Notes under the pieces: generated by a model | Told to the model about the DNA's origin: nothing | Seen by the model: only the letters and a program-made list of their open reading frames with translations | Database searches by the model: none | Translations under genes and position numbers: made by a program | In this document: positions 22,101 through 29,539 of the stretch, in pieces | How the letters are laid out: every line of letters starts with the position of its first letter | How positions within the stretch are numbered: position 1 is the first letter of the stretch | Source of the DNA: Actinomycetes bacterium | GTDB taxonomy: Bacteria; Actinomycetota; Actinomycetes; Propionibacteriales; Nocardioidaceae | DNA length: 30,932 nt | Assembly: GCA_023417775.1 (NCBI GenBank) | Contig: JAEZEJ010000122.1 | Coordinates: 1-30,932, forward strand | Direction: 5' to 3'

Positions 22101-23789
22101 TCAGGGGTCCACCGGTCCGTCGACCCAGACGGTCGTGTCCGCCGGCAGCCGGTGGCCGTCGAGAGGTCCGCTGGCTGCCAGCACCCTGGCGTCGTCGGGC
22201 AGGACGATGGCGGGGCCGGCCACATTGGCGATCACCGTGGTGGTGGCCAGGGGTGAGGTGATGGTGAAGGCGACCGCCTGATCGCCGACAGCATCGACCC
22301 ATCGCAGTCGTCCGCGGCCGAGGGCGCGAGCACGTCTCAGGGTGAGAAGCGCGCGGTAGAGCTCGAGGGTCGAGGCGGGAACGCCGTCCTGCCGGTCGAC
22401 GGCATACCGCTCGAACTCCTCCGGCTGCGGCAGCCAGGTCGCCGCGCCCGGCCCGAAACCGGACGACGCTGCTCCAGCGGTCCAGGGGAGCGGCACGCGG
22501 CACCCGTCGCGCCCGCGGTCGGTGCGGCCGGAGCGCTTCCAGGTGGGGTCCTGGCGAGCATCGTCGGGCAGCCGTGTCGCCTCCGGCAGTCCGAGTTCCT
22601 CGCCCTGATAGAGGTAGGCCGAACCGGGGAGGGCGAGCATCAGGGCGGTCGCGGCCCGAGCTCGACGCAACCCCAGCTCTGCATCGGGCTGGGGGTCGTC
22701 GACGCCGATCCCCGGCATGCGCGCGAGGCCCGGTCGCTGCGGATAGCCGAACCGGGAGGCGTGCCGGACCACATCGTGATTGGACAGCACCCAGGTCTGC
22801 GGGGCGCCGACCTCCTCGGTGGCGGCGAGCGAGTCCTCGATCGACGTCCTCAGGTCCTCCGCGATCCACGGGGTCATGAGGTAGCCGAAGTTGAAGGACT
22901 GGTGCAGCTCGTCCGGGCGGACGTAGCGGGAGAGCGCCGCGGCGGGCTGTACCCAGGCCTCCGCGCAGAGCACGCGGTCGTCGTCCTCACCCCAGATATC
23001 GGCGAGATCGCCGGAGTAGGCATCGCAGATCGCGCGCCACCGGCGGTAGATGTCGTGCACGCCGGGTTGGTCCCACATGGGCAGCAGGTCCGTGGTGTCG
23101 ACATGAGGGTCGAGGGAGAGATCGGCATCGGGCAGGCCCTCGGCCTTGACGAGGCCATGGGCGACGTCCACCCGGAAGCCGTCGACCCCACGGTCGAGCC
23201 AGAAGCGCAGGATGTCGTCGAACTCGTCCTGGACATCGGGGTTGGTCCAGTCGAAGTCGGGCTGGGTGGTGTCGAAGAGGTGCAGGTAGTACTGGCCGGG
23301 CGCTCCGTCGGATTCGGTGACGCGGGTCCAGGCCGGACCGCCGAAGTTGCTGACCCAGTTGTTCGGCGGTGTGTCGCCGCGGGGCCCGCGACCGTCCCGG
23401 AAGATGTAGCGGGCCCGCTCCGGGCTGCCGGGGGCGGCGGCGAGCGCGGCCCGGAACCAGGGGTGCTCGCTGGAGGAGTGGTTGGGCACGAGGTCGACGA
23501 TCAGGCGCAGTCCGAGGCCATGAGCGCGATCGACGAGCGCGTCGAGGTCCGCCACCGAGCCGAACAGCGGGTCGACATCGCGGAAGTCCGCCACGTCGTA
23601 GCCGGCATCGTGCTGCGGCGAGACATAGAAGGGCGACAGCCAGACCGCGTCCACGCCCAGCCGGGCGAGGTGGTCCAGGCGAGCCGTGATCCCGGGAAGG
23701 TCGCCGATCCCGTCGCCGTCGCTGTCGGCGAACGAGCGGGGATAGACCTGGTAGATCACGGCATCGCGCCACCAGCGCTGTGAGCTCAT
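22101..23789 (-). CDS. GH13 alpha-glucosidase / oligo-alpha-glucosidase
   Basis: A 562-residue cytoplasmic GH13 enzyme that hydrolyses terminal alpha-glucosidic bonds, most like actinobacterial alpha-glucosidases (GH13_30-like, from memory). The start WWRDAVIYQVYPRSFADSDGDG is characteristic. Conserved region I is DLVPNH, region II GFRVDVAH with nucleophile Asp208, region III CAEAW with acid/base Glu277, and region IV SNHDVVRH with Asp339. No signal peptide. ATG 23789 has GGAGG 5 bases upstream. It lies 116 bases upstream of the binding-protein gene in the same direction, and probably digests the imported sugar. Exact substrate (maltose, isomaltose, trehalose-like, sucrose) not resolved; trehalose synthase is less likely given the length and region sequences. 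Confidence 0.9.
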   Translation of the reverse strand: MSSQRWWRDAVIYQVYPRSFADSDGDGIGDLPGITARLDHLARLGVDAVWLSPFYVSPQHDAGYDVADFRDVDPLFGSVADLDALVDRAHGLGLRLIVDLVPNHSSSEHPWFRAALAAAPGSPERARYIFRDGRGPRGDTPPNNWVSNFGGPAWTRVTESDGAPGQYYLHLFDTTQPDFDWTNPDVQDEFDDILRFWLDRGVDGFRVDVAHGLVKAEGLPDADLSLDPHVDTTDLLPMWDQPGVHDIYRRWRAICDAYSGDLADIWGEDDDRVLCAEAWVQPAAALSRYVRPDELHQSFNFGYLMTPWIAEDLRTSIEDSLAATEEVGAPQTWVLSNHDVVRHASRFGYPQRPGLARMPGIGVDDPQPDAELGLRRARAATALMLALPGSAYLYQGEELGLPEATRLPDDARQDPTWKRSGRTDRGRDGCRVPLPWTAGAASSGFGPGAATWLPQPEEFERYAVDRQDGVPASTLELYRALLTLRRARALGRGRLRWVDAVGDQAVAFTITSPLATTTVIANVAGPAIVLPDDARVLAASGPLDGHRLPADTTVWVDGPVDP

Positions 23790-23819
23790 GGATCCCTCCG
23801 GGCGGGAGATGGAGACCCC

Positions 23820-23825
23820 AGATTA
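23820..23825 (-). promoter_or_regulatory. -10 element TAATCT of the alpha-glucosidase gene
   Basis: TAATCT on the minus strand, followed by a leader of about 25 bases with a strong GGAGG. Divergent from the hydrolase promoter 29 bases away. Confidence 0.45.
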
Positions 23826-23853
23826 ACCATCGCGGGAGCGGCCTCCGAGACGC

Positions 23854-23890
23854 TAGCCTGCTGCTCAGGAGTGATCCATGTCATAGACAT
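23854..23890 (+). promoter_or_regulatory. Promoter of the beta-lactamase-fold gene and small palindrome
   Basis: TAGCCT (23854-23859) is a likely -10 with a start near 23867 and a leader of about 64 bases ending in a strong Shine-Dalgarno. ATGTC-ATA-GACAT (23878-23890) is a 13-base palindrome just downstream of the start, a possible operator. Confidence 0.4.
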
Positions 23891-23930
23891 CGGGCGGCGA
23901 TGTGCTCGGATCACCGGGAGGAGAACGAGC

Positions 23931-25064
23931 ATGTCCGTGAACGGCCAGCACGATGATCGCTTCGCCAAGCTCTACGACACCTTCGCTGAGCACCTCGACT
24001 CGGGCGAGGAGCTGGGAGCCGCGATCGCGGTGAATCTCCGAGGGGAGACCCTCGTCGACCTCTGGGGCGGCTATCGCGATGCCGCGCGGAGCGCCCCCTG
24101 GGAACGGGGCACCATCGTGAATGTCTGGTCGACGACCAAGGAGATCACGGCCCTCGCGGTCCTCATGTGCGTGGACCGTGGACTGATCGATCTCGATGCA
24201 CCGGTCGCCCGCTATTGGCCCGAGTTCGCGCAGAACGGCAAGAGCGATGTGGTCGTCCGACAGTTGATGTCGCACACCTCGGGTGTGTCCGGTTGGGAGC
24301 AGCCCTTCGTCGTGGCGGACATGTACGACTGGGACCTGGCGACGTCGCGGCTCGCCGCCCAAGCGCCGTGGTGGGAGCCCGGGAGCGCCTCGGGCTATCA
24401 CGCGAACAACCAGGGTCATCTGCTCGGCGAGGTGATCCGGCGAGCCGATGGCCGCACCCTCAAGCAGTTCGTGGCCGAGGAGATCGCCGGGCCCTTGGAC
24501 GTGGATCTGCAGATCGGCGCGCAGCCCGCGGACGACGACCGCATCGCCGAGATCGTGCCCCCGCCGCCGCTGCCGTTCGACCTCGAGAGCCTGGACCCCG
24601 AGTCGCCGGTCGTCAAGACCTTCACCGGGCCGGTCGCCGACGCTTCGGCCGCCAACACCGTGGCGTGGCGCCGTGCCGACCTGGGGGCTCTCAATGGTCA
24701 CACCAATGCCCGGGCGCTGGCCCGCACCTTCTCGGCGATCACCCTGGGTGCGGTGGAGGGAATCGAGCTGCTCTCCGCTGCCACGATCGACCGGATCTTC
24801 GAGGAGCAGTCGCGCAATGTGGACCTCGTGCTCGGCGTCCCCTTGAGATTCGGCATCGGTTTCGCCCTGCCCGAGCCCGCGACGGTGCCGTACATCCCCG
24901 ATGAGCGGACCTGCTTCTGGGGAGGGTGGGGCGGCTCGATGACCGTCATGTTCCTCGATCGCGGTCTCACCGTCTCGTATGTGATGAACAAGATGGCTCC
25001 GGGGATCATCGGATCGGACCGGTCGGCGTCCTATATCGAGGCGATTCTCTCGGCCGACCTCTGA
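23931..25064 (+). CDS. Serine hydrolase of the beta-lactamase / class C esterase fold
   Basis: A 377-residue protein of the beta-lactamase/transpeptidase-like family (EstB/LACTB-type). The nucleophile motif S-T-T-K holds Ser67 and Lys70 (VWSTTKEITALAV), Tyr156 is the base in GYHANNQGHLLGEVI, and a late FWGGWGGSM stretch stands where the KTG-like third motif lies. The YH...G pattern is that of family VIII esterases rather than true beta-lactamases. There is no signal peptide, so it is probably cytoplasmic and more likely an esterase than a resistance enzyme. ATG 23931 is chosen because GGGAGGAG lies 7 bases upstream; an in-frame GTG at 23871 would add 20 residues that look unlike the family. 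Divergent from the alpha-glucosidase gene. Confidence 0.85.
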   Translation: MSVNGQHDDRFAKLYDTFAEHLDSGEELGAAIAVNLRGETLVDLWGGYRDAARSAPWERGTIVNVWSTTKEITALAVLMCVDRGLIDLDAPVARYWPEFAQNGKSDVVVRQLMSHTSGVSGWEQPFVVADMYDWDLATSRLAAQAPWWEPGSASGYHANNQGHLLGEVIRRADGRTLKQFVAEEIAGPLDVDLQIGAQPADDDRIAEIVPPPPLPFDLESLDPESPVVKTFTGPVADASAANTVAWRRADLGALNGHTNARALARTFSAITLGAVEGIELLSAATIDRIFEEQSRNVDLVLGVPLRFGIGFALPEPATVPYIPDERTCFWGGWGGSMTVMFLDRGLTVSYVMNKMAPGIIGSDRSASYIEAILSADL

Positions 25065-25104
25065 CCTGGACGGGTCCGATCCGTGGCGGGCGGGCACCGG
25101 GCGA

Positions 25105-25110
25105 TAGGTT
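25105..25110 (+). promoter_or_regulatory. -10 element TAGGTT of ndk
   Basis: TAGGTT ends 6 bases before ATG 25117 with no Shine-Dalgarno; leaderless mRNA likely. Confidence 0.55.
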
Positions 25111-25116
25111 CGGGGC

Positions 25117-25524
25117 ATGACACAGCGCACCCTCGTTCTCATCAAGCCCGATGCCGTGCGGCGCGGCCTGGTGGGCGATGTCCTCTCCCGCTACGAGGCC
25201 AAGGGGCTGACGCTCGTGGCGATGGAGCTGCGTTCGATCGATGTGGAGCTGGCCGATACGCACTATGCCGAGCATGTCGACCAGCCCTGGTATCCGCCGC
25301 TGCGCGAGTTCGCGGTGTCCGGGCCGCTGGTCGCCCTCGTGCTCGAAGGCGACGAGGCGATCTCCGTCGTGCGCACGTTGAACGGAGCGACGGACGGCCG
25401 AGTGGCCGCGCCGGGCACGGTGCGGGGCGATCTCTCGCTCTCGAATCGGGAGAATCTCGTCCACGCCTCGGACTCCGAGGAGTCCGCCGCTCGCGAGATG
25501 GCGCTCTGGTTCCCCTCCCTTTGA
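25117..25524 (+). CDS. ndk: Nucleoside diphosphate kinase
   Basis: A 135-residue enzyme that transfers the gamma-phosphate of ATP to nucleoside diphosphates through a phosphohistidine. The start TLVLIKPDAVRRGLVGDVLSRYEAKGL is diagnostic, and the active-site His116 is in NLVHASDSEESAAREM (commonly NxxHGSDS; here HASDS). PWYPPLREF is slightly different from the usual KPFF region but keeps the hydrophobic spacing. Length is normal (135-150). In related genomes it follows DUF4233 directly; here it starts about 8.9 kb later, with its own leaderless promoter. No clear terminator follows. Confidence 0.95.
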   Translation: MTQRTLVLIKPDAVRRGLVGDVLSRYEAKGLTLVAMELRSIDVELADTHYAEHVDQPWYPPLREFAVSGPLVALVLEGDEAISVVRTLNGATDGRVAAPGTVRGDLSLSNRENLVHASDSEESAAREMALWFPSL

Positions 25525-25561
25525 CGTCACCCCGGGCCGAGACCGGGCCCACCCCGGGAGG

Positions 25562-26191
25562 TCAGGCGTAGGTCGGGGGCACGAGGTGGTGGACGACGTC
25601 GTGGAACTGACCCCGCACCTCCTCGGGCAGCCAGACGACGTGGTTCGACTCCGAGGCCATGTCGATGTCCTCCTGGAGGGTCACCGCCTCGGCGACCTGC
25701 CGCGGCTGATCCCGCCGGGTGCGCTCCTCCAGAGCCACCAGCGAGATGCGCAAGGTCACGCCGAAGGGATTGGGATTGACGATCCCGATGCCCCAGAACT
25801 GGTCCGGATCCGCGGTCGCCTTCTGATCGAGATCGATCATCACGGCGGTCACATCGTGTTCGAGCGCGGGATGGTCGATCTCCTCGGCGGCGGCGAGCTC
25901 GACCTGGACATAGCGGACCTGGTCCGCGCCCTGGCCGTCGAAGCGGAGGATGTCGCGCAGCGTTCCGCCGGCGGGGAGGACGGCGCATCCGGCATGCGAT
26001 CCGTTGACCCCGCGGGTCGTCACATGCGGCAGTTCCATGCCGTACATATTGTGCGGCCGGAAGCGCAGCGTCGGCATCACCGAGACCTCGGTGTTGTTGG
26101 AGATGGTCAGGCACTGGTCGAGCGACCCGTCGGCCGCGATCGCCACATAGTCCACGGCGAAGGGCTGGGGCCGGCGCTGACGTCGTCTCAC
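25562..26191 (-). CDS. Hypothetical protein, 209 residues
   Basis: I do not recognise this protein. It begins with a basic stretch MRRRQRRPQ, has no signal peptide or membrane span, and seems rich in short beta strands: FAVDYVAIAAD, CLTISNNTEVSVMPTLRF, RYVQVELAAAEE, TAVMIDLD, FWGIGIVNPNPFGVTLRISLVAL. The strand pattern suggests a beta-sandwich fold. The C-terminal part is acidic then has NHVVWLPEEVRGQFHDVVHHLVPP. Codon use and GC match the neighbours, and GTG 26191 is preceded by TAGGCT with a 6-base gap, so it is very likely a real, leaderless gene. It sits between ndk (convergent, 37 bases) and the radical SAM gene (divergent). Confidence 0.8.
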   Translation of the reverse strand: MRRRQRRPQPFAVDYVAIAADGSLDQCLTISNNTEVSVMPTLRFRPHNMYGMELPHVTTRGVNGSHAGCAVLPAGGTLRDILRFDGQGADQVRYVQVELAAAEEIDHPALEHDVTAVMIDLDQKATADPDQFWGIGIVNPNPFGVTLRISLVALEERTRRDQPRQVAEAVTLQEDIDMASESNHVVWLPEEVRGQFHDVVHHLVPPTYA

Positions 26192-26197
26192 GGCACG

Positions 26198-26203
26198 AGC
26201 CTA
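26198..26203 (-). promoter_or_regulatory. -10 element TAGGCT of the hypothetical gene
   Basis: TAGGCT on the minus strand ends 6 bases before GTG 26191. The same hexamer and spacing precede ptsI and the oxidoreductase gene at 7059, which supports both the promoter and the start codon. Confidence 0.55.
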
Positions 26204-26241
26204 TCGGCGGTGTGACCGGGCGGGACGAGTCGCGGCGGTAC

Positions 26242-26278
26242 GTCATCAACTCCATCGACGATCCGAGAGGTTGATGAC
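26242..26278. repeat. 9-base inverted repeat in a divergent promoter region
   Basis: GTCATCAAC (26242-26250) and GTTGATGAC (26270-26278) are perfect complements separated by 19 bases. The arms lie 38 bases from the minus-strand -10 and 55 bases from the plus-strand -10, outside both transcripts if these are leaderless, so a protein-binding site is more likely than an RNA hairpin. Confidence 0.5.
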
Positions 26279-26333
26279 CCATCGCCACGACGGGCGAGCG
26301 CATCGGGGATTTCACGGCCGTGGGGTCACCGCC

Positions 26334-26339
26334 TACCCT
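26334..26339 (+). promoter_or_regulatory. -10 element TACCCT of the radical SAM gene
   Basis: TACCCT ends 7 bases before ATG 26347. There is no Shine-Dalgarno in range. Confidence 0.5.
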
Positions 26340-26346
26340 GGAAGGC

Positions 26347-28278
26347 ATGTCCGTCGAGTCCGTCTTCCCACGACTGGAACCCCTCCTGCCGTCGGTGAGC
26401 AAGCCCATCCAGTACATCGGCGGCGAGCTCAACTCGACCGTGAAGGACTGGGATTCCGCCCGCGTCCGCTGGGCGCTCATGTACCCCGACGCCTATGAGG
26501 TGGGCCTGCCAAATCAGGGCGTGCAGATCCTCTATGAGGTGCTGAACGAGCGCGACGACATCCTCGCCGAGCGCACCTACGCCGTCATGCCCGACATGGA
26601 GAAGGTCATGCGCGAGAACGGCATCGCGCAGTTCACGGTCGACGCGCATCGTCCCGTCGCGGCCTTCGACATCCTCGGCGTCAGCTTCGCGACGGAACTC
26701 GGCTACACCAACCTGCTCACCGCGCTCGACCTCGCGGGCATCCCGCTGCACGCGGTCGACCGCACCGAGGATCATCCGATCGTCCTCGCCGGCGGTCACA
26801 GCGCCTTCAACCCCGAGCCCATCGCCGACTTCGTCGACGCCGCCGTCCTCGGCGACGGCGAGGAGGTCGTGCTGGCGATCAGCGAGGTCATCGGCGAGTG
26901 GAAGGACGAGGGCCGTCCCGGCGGACGCGACGAGCTGCTCGCCCGGCTGGCGGCCTCCGGCGGCGTCTACATCCCCAAGTTCTACGATGTCGGCTATCTG
27001 CCGGACGGCCGGATCGAGAAGACCGCCCCCAACCGCGAGGGCATCCCGTGGACGGTCGCCAAGCACACGCTGATGGACCTCGACGACTGGCCCTATCCGA
27101 AGAAGCCGCTCGTGCCGCTGGCCGAGACGGTGCACGAGCGCTTCAGCGTCGAGATCTTCCGCGGCTGCACGCGCGGATGCCGCTTCTGCCAGGCGGGCAT
27201 GATCACCCGCCCGGTGCGCGAGCGGTCGCTCCAGACGATCGGCCAGATGGTCGACAACGGGCTCAAGGAGTCCGGCTTCGAGGAGGTCGGCCTGCTGAGC
27301 CTGTCGAGCGCCGATCATTCCGAGATCGGGGACGTGGCGCAGCAGCTCGGCGATCGCTATGAGGGCACCAATACCTCTCTGTCGCTGCCGTCGACCCGTG
27401 TCGACGCCTTCAACATCACCCTCGCCAACGAGTTCAGCCGGGGCGGTCGCCGATCCGGTCTGACCTTCGCCCCCGAGGGAGGCAGCGAGCGCCTGCGCAA
27501 GGTCATCAACAAGATGGTGTCCGAGGAGGACCTCATCCGCACCGTGGCCGCCGCGTACTCGCATGGCTGGCGCCAGGTGAAGCTCTACTTCATGTGCGGC
27601 CTGCCGACCGAGACCGATGAGGACGTCCTGCAGATCGGCGAGCTCGCCAAGCGGGTCATCGAGACGGGGCGCGAGGTCTCCGGACGCAAGGACATCCGCT
27701 GCACGGTGTCGATCGGCGGCTTCGTGCCCAAGCCGCACACGCCCTTCCAGTGGGCCTCGCAGCTCGATCACGAGACCACCGACGAGCGGCTGCGCAAGCT
27801 GCGGGCCTCCGTGCAGAGCGACAAGCGCTTCGGCCGCGCGATCGGCTTCCGCTATCACGATGGCAAGCCCGGCACGATCGAGGGACTGCTGTCGCGCGGT
27901 GATCGCCGTGTCGGCGAGGTGATCGAGGCGGTATGGCGTGATGGCGGCCGTTTCGACGGCTGGAGCGAGCACTTCAGCTATGACCGGTGGGCCGAGAAGG
28001 CGGCGGAGCGTCTGACGCCGCACGGTGTCGATCTCGACTGGTTCACCACGCGCGAGCGCGACTACGACGAGGTCCTGCCCTGGGACCACTTGGACTCGGG
28101 ACTCGATCGCGAGTGGCTGTGGGAGGACTGGCAGGACGCCATCGATCCCGAGGGAGCCGTCGAGGTCGAGGACTGCCGGTGGACTCCGTGCTTCGACTGC
28201 GGCGTGTGCCCGCAGATGGATCTGGACATCCAGATCGGCCCGACGGGCCAGAAGCTCCTGCCGCTATCGGTCGTCTGA
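26347..28278 (+). CDS. TIGR03960-family B12-binding-like radical SAM protein
   Basis: A 643-residue radical SAM enzyme. The first 250 residues resemble a cobalamin-binding-type domain (YPDAYEVGLPNQGVQILYEVLN, then VLAGGHSAFNPEPIADFVDAAVLGDGEE). The radical SAM core has the 4Fe-4S motif CTRGCRFC with Cys274, Cys278 and Cys281. LTFAPEGGSERLRKVINK is a core strand typical of the family. The C-terminus has CRWTPCFDCGVC, four cysteines that may bind a second cluster. It is usually paired with the TIGR03936 protein, whose gene is next but one here. Reaction unknown. ATG 26347 follows a leaderless-type -10; an in-frame start at 26320 would lie upstream of the -10. Confidence 0.9.
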   Translation: MSVESVFPRLEPLLPSVSKPIQYIGGELNSTVKDWDSARVRWALMYPDAYEVGLPNQGVQILYEVLNERDDILAERTYAVMPDMEKVMRENGIAQFTVDAHRPVAAFDILGVSFATELGYTNLLTALDLAGIPLHAVDRTEDHPIVLAGGHSAFNPEPIADFVDAAVLGDGEEVVLAISEVIGEWKDEGRPGGRDELLARLAASGGVYIPKFYDVGYLPDGRIEKTAPNREGIPWTVAKHTLMDLDDWPYPKKPLVPLAETVHERFSVEIFRGCTRGCRFCQAGMITRPVRERSLQTIGQMVDNGLKESGFEEVGLLSLSSADHSEIGDVAQQLGDRYEGTNTSLSLPSTRVDAFNITLANEFSRGGRRSGLTFAPEGGSERLRKVINKMVSEEDLIRTVAAAYSHGWRQVKLYFMCGLPTETDEDVLQIGELAKRVIETGREVSGRKDIRCTVSIGGFVPKPHTPFQWASQLDHETTDERLRKLRASVQSDKRFGRAIGFRYHDGKPGTIEGLLSRGDRRVGEVIEAVWRDGGRFDGWSEHFSYDRWAEKAAERLTPHGVDLDWFTTRERDYDEVLPWDHLDSGLDREWLWEDWQDAIDPEGAVEVEDCRWTPCFDCGVCPQMDLDIQIGPTGQKLLPLSVV

Positions 28279-28290
28279 GCCCGCGGCTCA
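28276..28290. terminator. Hairpin carrying both convergent stop codons
   Basis: TGAGCC-CGC-GGCTCA: a 6-bp stem with a 3-base loop. The left TGA ends the radical SAM gene and the right TCA is the TGA of the MFS gene on the minus strand. It could act in both directions, but the stem is short, lacks U-tracts and would be covered by terminating ribosomes. Confidence 0.4.
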
Positions 28291-29475
28291 GATCCGCGAC
28301 TCCAGCGGGCCGGAGCGGGCGATCACGGTGCCGGCGGCGGCGATGATGGCGCCCGCGCAGGCCAGCATGATGAGCGAGGCGTTCCAGCCGCCGGTCAGGT
28401 CATGCAGCAGCCCGGTGAAGAAGGGCGACACCGCCCCGACCAGATAGCCGGGTCCCTGGGTCATCGCCGAGAGCGTGGTGGTGCCGCCGGGAGTGGTCGT
28501 GCGATAGCCGATCATCGCGAGCACCCAGGTGAAGGCACCGCCGCCGAGACCGAGGAACACGGCCCACAGCGCCGGCACCTGGCTGGGGGCCAGGAGGACG
28601 CCGAGCCAGCCGATGGCGGTGACGCTGCCGAAGCAGACGGGCAGGATCGGTGTCTGCCCCCATCGCCGGATCAGCCAGGGGAGGGCGAGGGTCATCGGGA
28701 TGCCGACGGCCGTCAGCAGGCTCAGCATGAGGCCCGCGGTGGTCGGGTCCACGCCGCCGTCGGTGAGGATCTGGGCGAACCAGCCGAACTGGGCATAGGC
28801 GCCACCGGACTGGGCACCGAAGCACAGCAGCATGGCCCAGGTCAGCGGGGAGCGGAGCACGGCCGACACCGCCAGGCCGCCAGAGCCGGAGATCTGCGTC
28901 TTGACATCGTGTCCGATGAGTCGGATCCAGGGCAGCAGGGTCACCACGGCCAGCGCCGCCCACATGCCGATGGCCAGGCGCCACCCGCCGGGTCCCTGCG
29001 AGACCGGCACGGAGACCAGCGATGACACGGTGCCGCTGCCCATCAAGGCCGCGCCGAACAATGCGCTCATGAGGGCGATCCGGTCCGGGAAGTGCACCTT
29101 GACGAGCGGGGGCAGGGAGACATTGCCGAGGGCGGCGCCGGACAGCGCGAGGAAGGACATCGCGAAGAACAGGGCGGGACCGTCGGCGAAGGCCCGCAGG
29201 GTGAGCCCGATGGTGATGGCCACCAGCGCCAGGATCGTGGTGCGATGCAGGCCGATCCGTCGCACGATGCTGTCGGTCGCCAGACCGAACACCGCGAAGC
29301 AGACCATGGGCAGCGTCGTCAGCAGGCCGGCGGCGGTGGGGGAGAGTCCCAGGTCCTCCTGCAGAGAGCTCATGACGACACCGACGCTGCCGACGGCGAC
29401 GCGCAGGTTCAGAGCGAGCAGGATGATCGAGGCGCCGACGAGGACGCGACCGCGGGAGGTGGACATCGATGCCAT
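28288..29475 (-). CDS. MFS transporter, CynX/NimT-like
   Basis: A 395-residue major facilitator protein with about twelve hydrophobic segments in two halves. The N-terminal LALNLRVAVGSVGVVMSSLQEDLGLSPTAAGLLTTLP is the pattern of the CynX/NimT (cyanate or 2-nitroimidazole transporter-like) subfamily, followed by a cytoplasmic loop of the A type (ATDSIVRRIGLHRT). Substrate cannot be predicted; the named members move anions and small drugs. ATG 29475 has GAGGAG 4 bases upstream; ATG 29466 is possible. It stands between the two radical SAM-related genes on the opposite strand, which breaks their usual pairing. Confidence 0.9.
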   Translation of the reverse strand: MASMSTSRGRVLVGASIILLALNLRVAVGSVGVVMSSLQEDLGLSPTAAGLLTTLPMVCFAVFGLATDSIVRRIGLHRTTILALVAITIGLTLRAFADGPALFFAMSFLALSGAALGNVSLPPLVKVHFPDRIALMSALFGAALMGSGTVSSLVSVPVSQGPGGWRLAIGMWAALAVVTLLPWIRLIGHDVKTQISGSGGLAVSAVLRSPLTWAMLLCFGAQSGGAYAQFGWFAQILTDGGVDPTTAGLMLSLLTAVGIPMTLALPWLIRRWGQTPILPVCFGSVTAIGWLGVLLAPSQVPALWAVFLGLGGGAFTWVLAMIGYRTTTPGGTTTLSAMTQGPGYLVGAVSPFFTGLLHDLTGGWNASLIMLACAGAIIAAAGTVIARSGPLESRI

Positions 29476-29527
29476 TGAACTCCTCGTGCCACGTTGCGGG
29501 GCGAGCGGGGTCGGCGACCGTCCTCGT

Positions 29528-29533
29528 TAAGCT
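29528..29533 (+). promoter_or_regulatory. -10 element TAAGCT of the TIGR03936 gene
   Basis: TAAGCT ends 6 bases before ATG 29540 without a Shine-Dalgarno; leaderless. With its own promoter this gene no longer depends on the radical SAM gene for transcription. Confidence 0.55.
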
Positions 29534-29539
29534 GGGGCA

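Noticed and set aside
23871..23930. Alternative GTG start of the esterase gene at 23871
   Set aside because: The added 20 residues are not like the family, while ATG 23931 has GGGAGGAG at ideal spacing.
23931..25064. Beta-lactamase resistance gene
   Set aside because: There is no export signal and the Tyr and third motifs are of the esterase type, so resistance is unlikely.
25525..25561. Terminator between ndk and the convergent hypothetical gene
   Set aside because: Only a 5-bp GGGCC/GGCCC stem can be formed in this GC-rich stretch, too weak to call.
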